Source: RGIG8748 sp045646525 (GTDB taxonomy: Bacteria; Bacillota; Clostridia; UMGS1810). Taken from it: a stretch of DNA of 15,085 bases. Below the pieces are notes generated by a model, which worked only from the letters and a program-made list of their open reading frames with translations, was not told the DNA's origin and searched no databases. A program made the translations under genes and the position numbers. Shown piece by piece: positions 14,037 through 15,085 of this stretch. Numbering within the stretch: the stretch's first letter is position 1; each line of letters opens with the position of its first letter. The DNA lies in NCBI GenBank assembly GCA_045646525.1, contig JAZRKX010000018.1, positions 1 to 15,085 on the forward strand, read 5' to 3'.

Positions 14037-14888
14037 GTGAGCGATTTAATCATAAAAAATGATGTGCTCCGTGTGTGCATTACCACACAGGGCGCGCAGA
14101 TAAAAAGCGTAAAATCCGACAAGGAATACATGTGGGAGGGCAACCCTGACATATGGGGCAAGCACGCACCCGTACTATTTCCCGTGTGCGGAAGCCTTAA
14201 GGACGGCAAATACACATATAAGGGCAAGGAGTATTCCATGGCAAGCCACGGCTTTGCACCCAAGTGCGATTACAATGTAAGGGAGCATACAGAGCATTCT
14301 CTTACCCTCTATATCACCGATAACGAGGAGACTTTAAACAGCTATCCCTTTAACTTTGACTTTGAGGTTAAGTTTACATTAAACGGTGCATCTCTCAAGG
14401 TGGAATACAATGTTACAAACAAGGGCACAGAAGAGCTTTACTACAGCGTAGGCTGTCACGAAGCATATGCCTGCCCCGAGGGTATAGAGGAGTATTATCT
14501 GGAATTCCCCGATAAGCTTGACCTTGATGAATACACTTTGGATGGACCCTTTATGTCGGGCAAAACCAAACCATTTGCAAGAGGTTGCGATATTCTTCCG
14601 CTCACCGAGAAACTCTTCTATGAGGATTCAACCTGCTTTAAAAATATGGGAGCATATAGCGTAACTCTTAAAAACAAAGCAGGCACAAGAAGCGTAAAGG
14701 TGGATTACCCCGATTTTGACTACTTTATAATATGGCATATACCGGGCGCACCCTACATATGCTTAGAGCCGTGGAAAGGCTTCCCTGATTATACTGACAC
14801 AAACGGTGATATAACAACCAAGGACGGCATAATAAGAGTAGAAGCGGGTATGGTAAGCAAATCCGAGCATACAATAACTTTTAATTAA
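14037..14888 (+). CDS. Aldose 1-epimerase family protein (LacX-like)
   Basis: 283 residues of the galactose-mutarotase superfamily, a beta-sandwich fold. Probable active-site residues are H71 (MASHGFAPK), H141 (VGCHEAYACP) and E244 (CLEPWKG), in the spacing expected for this group. FPVCGSLKDGKYTYKGKEY near residues 48-66 is typical of the LacX-like branch. It would interconvert alpha and beta anomers of a sugar; the exact sugar is unknown. The start is GTG at 14037, with AAGGAGTG at 14023-14030 and a 6-base gap. It stands alone with its own promoter and terminator, divergent from the two-component genes, so the pair might share regulation. Confidence 0.9.
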   Translation: MSDLIIKNDVLRVCITTQGAQIKSVKSDKEYMWEGNPDIWGKHAPVLFPVCGSLKDGKYTYKGKEYSMASHGFAPKCDYNVREHTEHSLTLYITDNEETLNSYPFNFDFEVKFTLNGASLKVEYNVTNKGTEELYYSVGCHEAYACPEGIEEYYLEFPDKLDLDEYTLDGPFMSGKTKPFARGCDILPLTEKLFYEDSTCFKNMGAYSVTLKNKAGTRSVKVDYPDFDYFIIWHIPGAPYICLEPWKGFPDYTDTNGDITTKDGIIRVEAGMVSKSEHTITFN

Positions 14889-14943
14889 AAATAACGGGAA
14901 TGTAAAAAACATTGGTTTGTTTTTTACATTTCCGTTATTTTTT
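14889..14943 (+). terminator. Long intrinsic terminator of the aldose epimerase gene
   Basis: A 22-bp stem with a single G-T wobble (14889-14910 with 14919-14940), loop ATTGGTTT, followed by more T residues. It starts at the base after the stop codon. Its A-rich 5' flank would let it stop transcription from the other side too. It is unusually long for a terminator stem. Confidence 0.88.
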
Positions 14944-14971
14944 GGGGAGGGGATGGAAAAAAGATGCAGAA

Positions 14972-15054
14972 TAAGCGAACTGAACCGAAGCAAGCGTGCT
15001 TGCGAGGGGGACCCGAAGCGGTATATAGATACCGCGAGAGGTGAAGTTCGCTTA
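14972..15054. other. Intergenic multi-hairpin element (right)
   Basis: An outer 10-bp perfect helix (TAAGCGAACT 14972-14981 with AGTTCGCTTA 15045-15054) encloses two hairpins: GCAAG/CTTGC (14990-14994 with 14999-15003) and GCGGTAT/ATACCGC (15018-15024 with 15029-15035). Both hairpins are preceded by CCGAAGC (14985-14991, 15013-15019) and followed by GCGAG plus a G-rich run. The stems differ but the linkers repeat, which suggests a tandemly duplicated structured module. Strand unknown; no family recognised. The remaining bases to 15085 show no gene. Confidence 0.55.
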
Positions 15055-15085
15055 GAGCTTATAGGCTAAAAATATGAGAAATCTG

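Overview
The window looks like chromosomal DNA from a Gram-positive, low-to-moderate GC bacterium of the class Clostridia, perhaps an uncultured gut lineage. The signs are strong AGGAGG-type ribosome sites, near-consensus sigma-A promoters, frequent ATA and AGA codons, the gene order rpsF-ssb-rpsR, a short-form HisG paired with HisZ, and a secreted protein with a copper-amine-oxidase-type stalk domain. The species assignment is inference. No phage, transposase, CRISPR, tRNA or rRNA gene was seen.

Layout. Positions 1-539 hold no convincing gene. They contain a perfect 17-bp inverted repeat (94-110/194-210), a compact multi-hairpin element (309-377), a 12-bp-stem palindrome (432-463) and the terminator of the next operon. 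The rpsF-ssb-rpsR operon (540-1549, minus strand) starts from a consensus promoter and has a foldable leader. Back to back with it is a single aldo/keto reductase gene (1744-2628, plus). A perfect 15-bp-stem hairpin (2621-2654) separates this gene from the end of the long minus-strand operon that follows.

That operon runs hisZ-hisG-hisD-hisC-hisB-hisH-hisA-hisF-hisIE and ends in a gene for an exported cyclophilin-type prolyl isomerase (11495 down to 2657). Genes overlap or sit within about 10 bp of each other. Together they encode every step from PRPP and ATP to histidine except histidinol-phosphate phosphatase, which must be encoded elsewhere. The upstream gap is too short for a T-box. It holds a promoter with a palindrome in its spacer and a tandem 8-bp repeat.

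Upstream is a PhoB/PhoR-like two-component pair (response regulator 13223-13909, kinase 11603-13219, minus). The kinase has an unusual Cys/His-rich extracytoplasmic sensor segment. Divergent from it is a LacX-like aldose epimerase gene (14037-14888, plus) with an exact consensus promoter and a very long terminator hairpin. The right end (14941-15085) is noncoding and contains a second multi-hairpin element with repeated linker sequences.

Most of the window is conserved housekeeping DNA. The best candidates for something undescribed are the folded intergenic elements at both ends, the kinase sensor domain, the multidomain cyclophilin at the tail of the his operon, and the his regulatory region.
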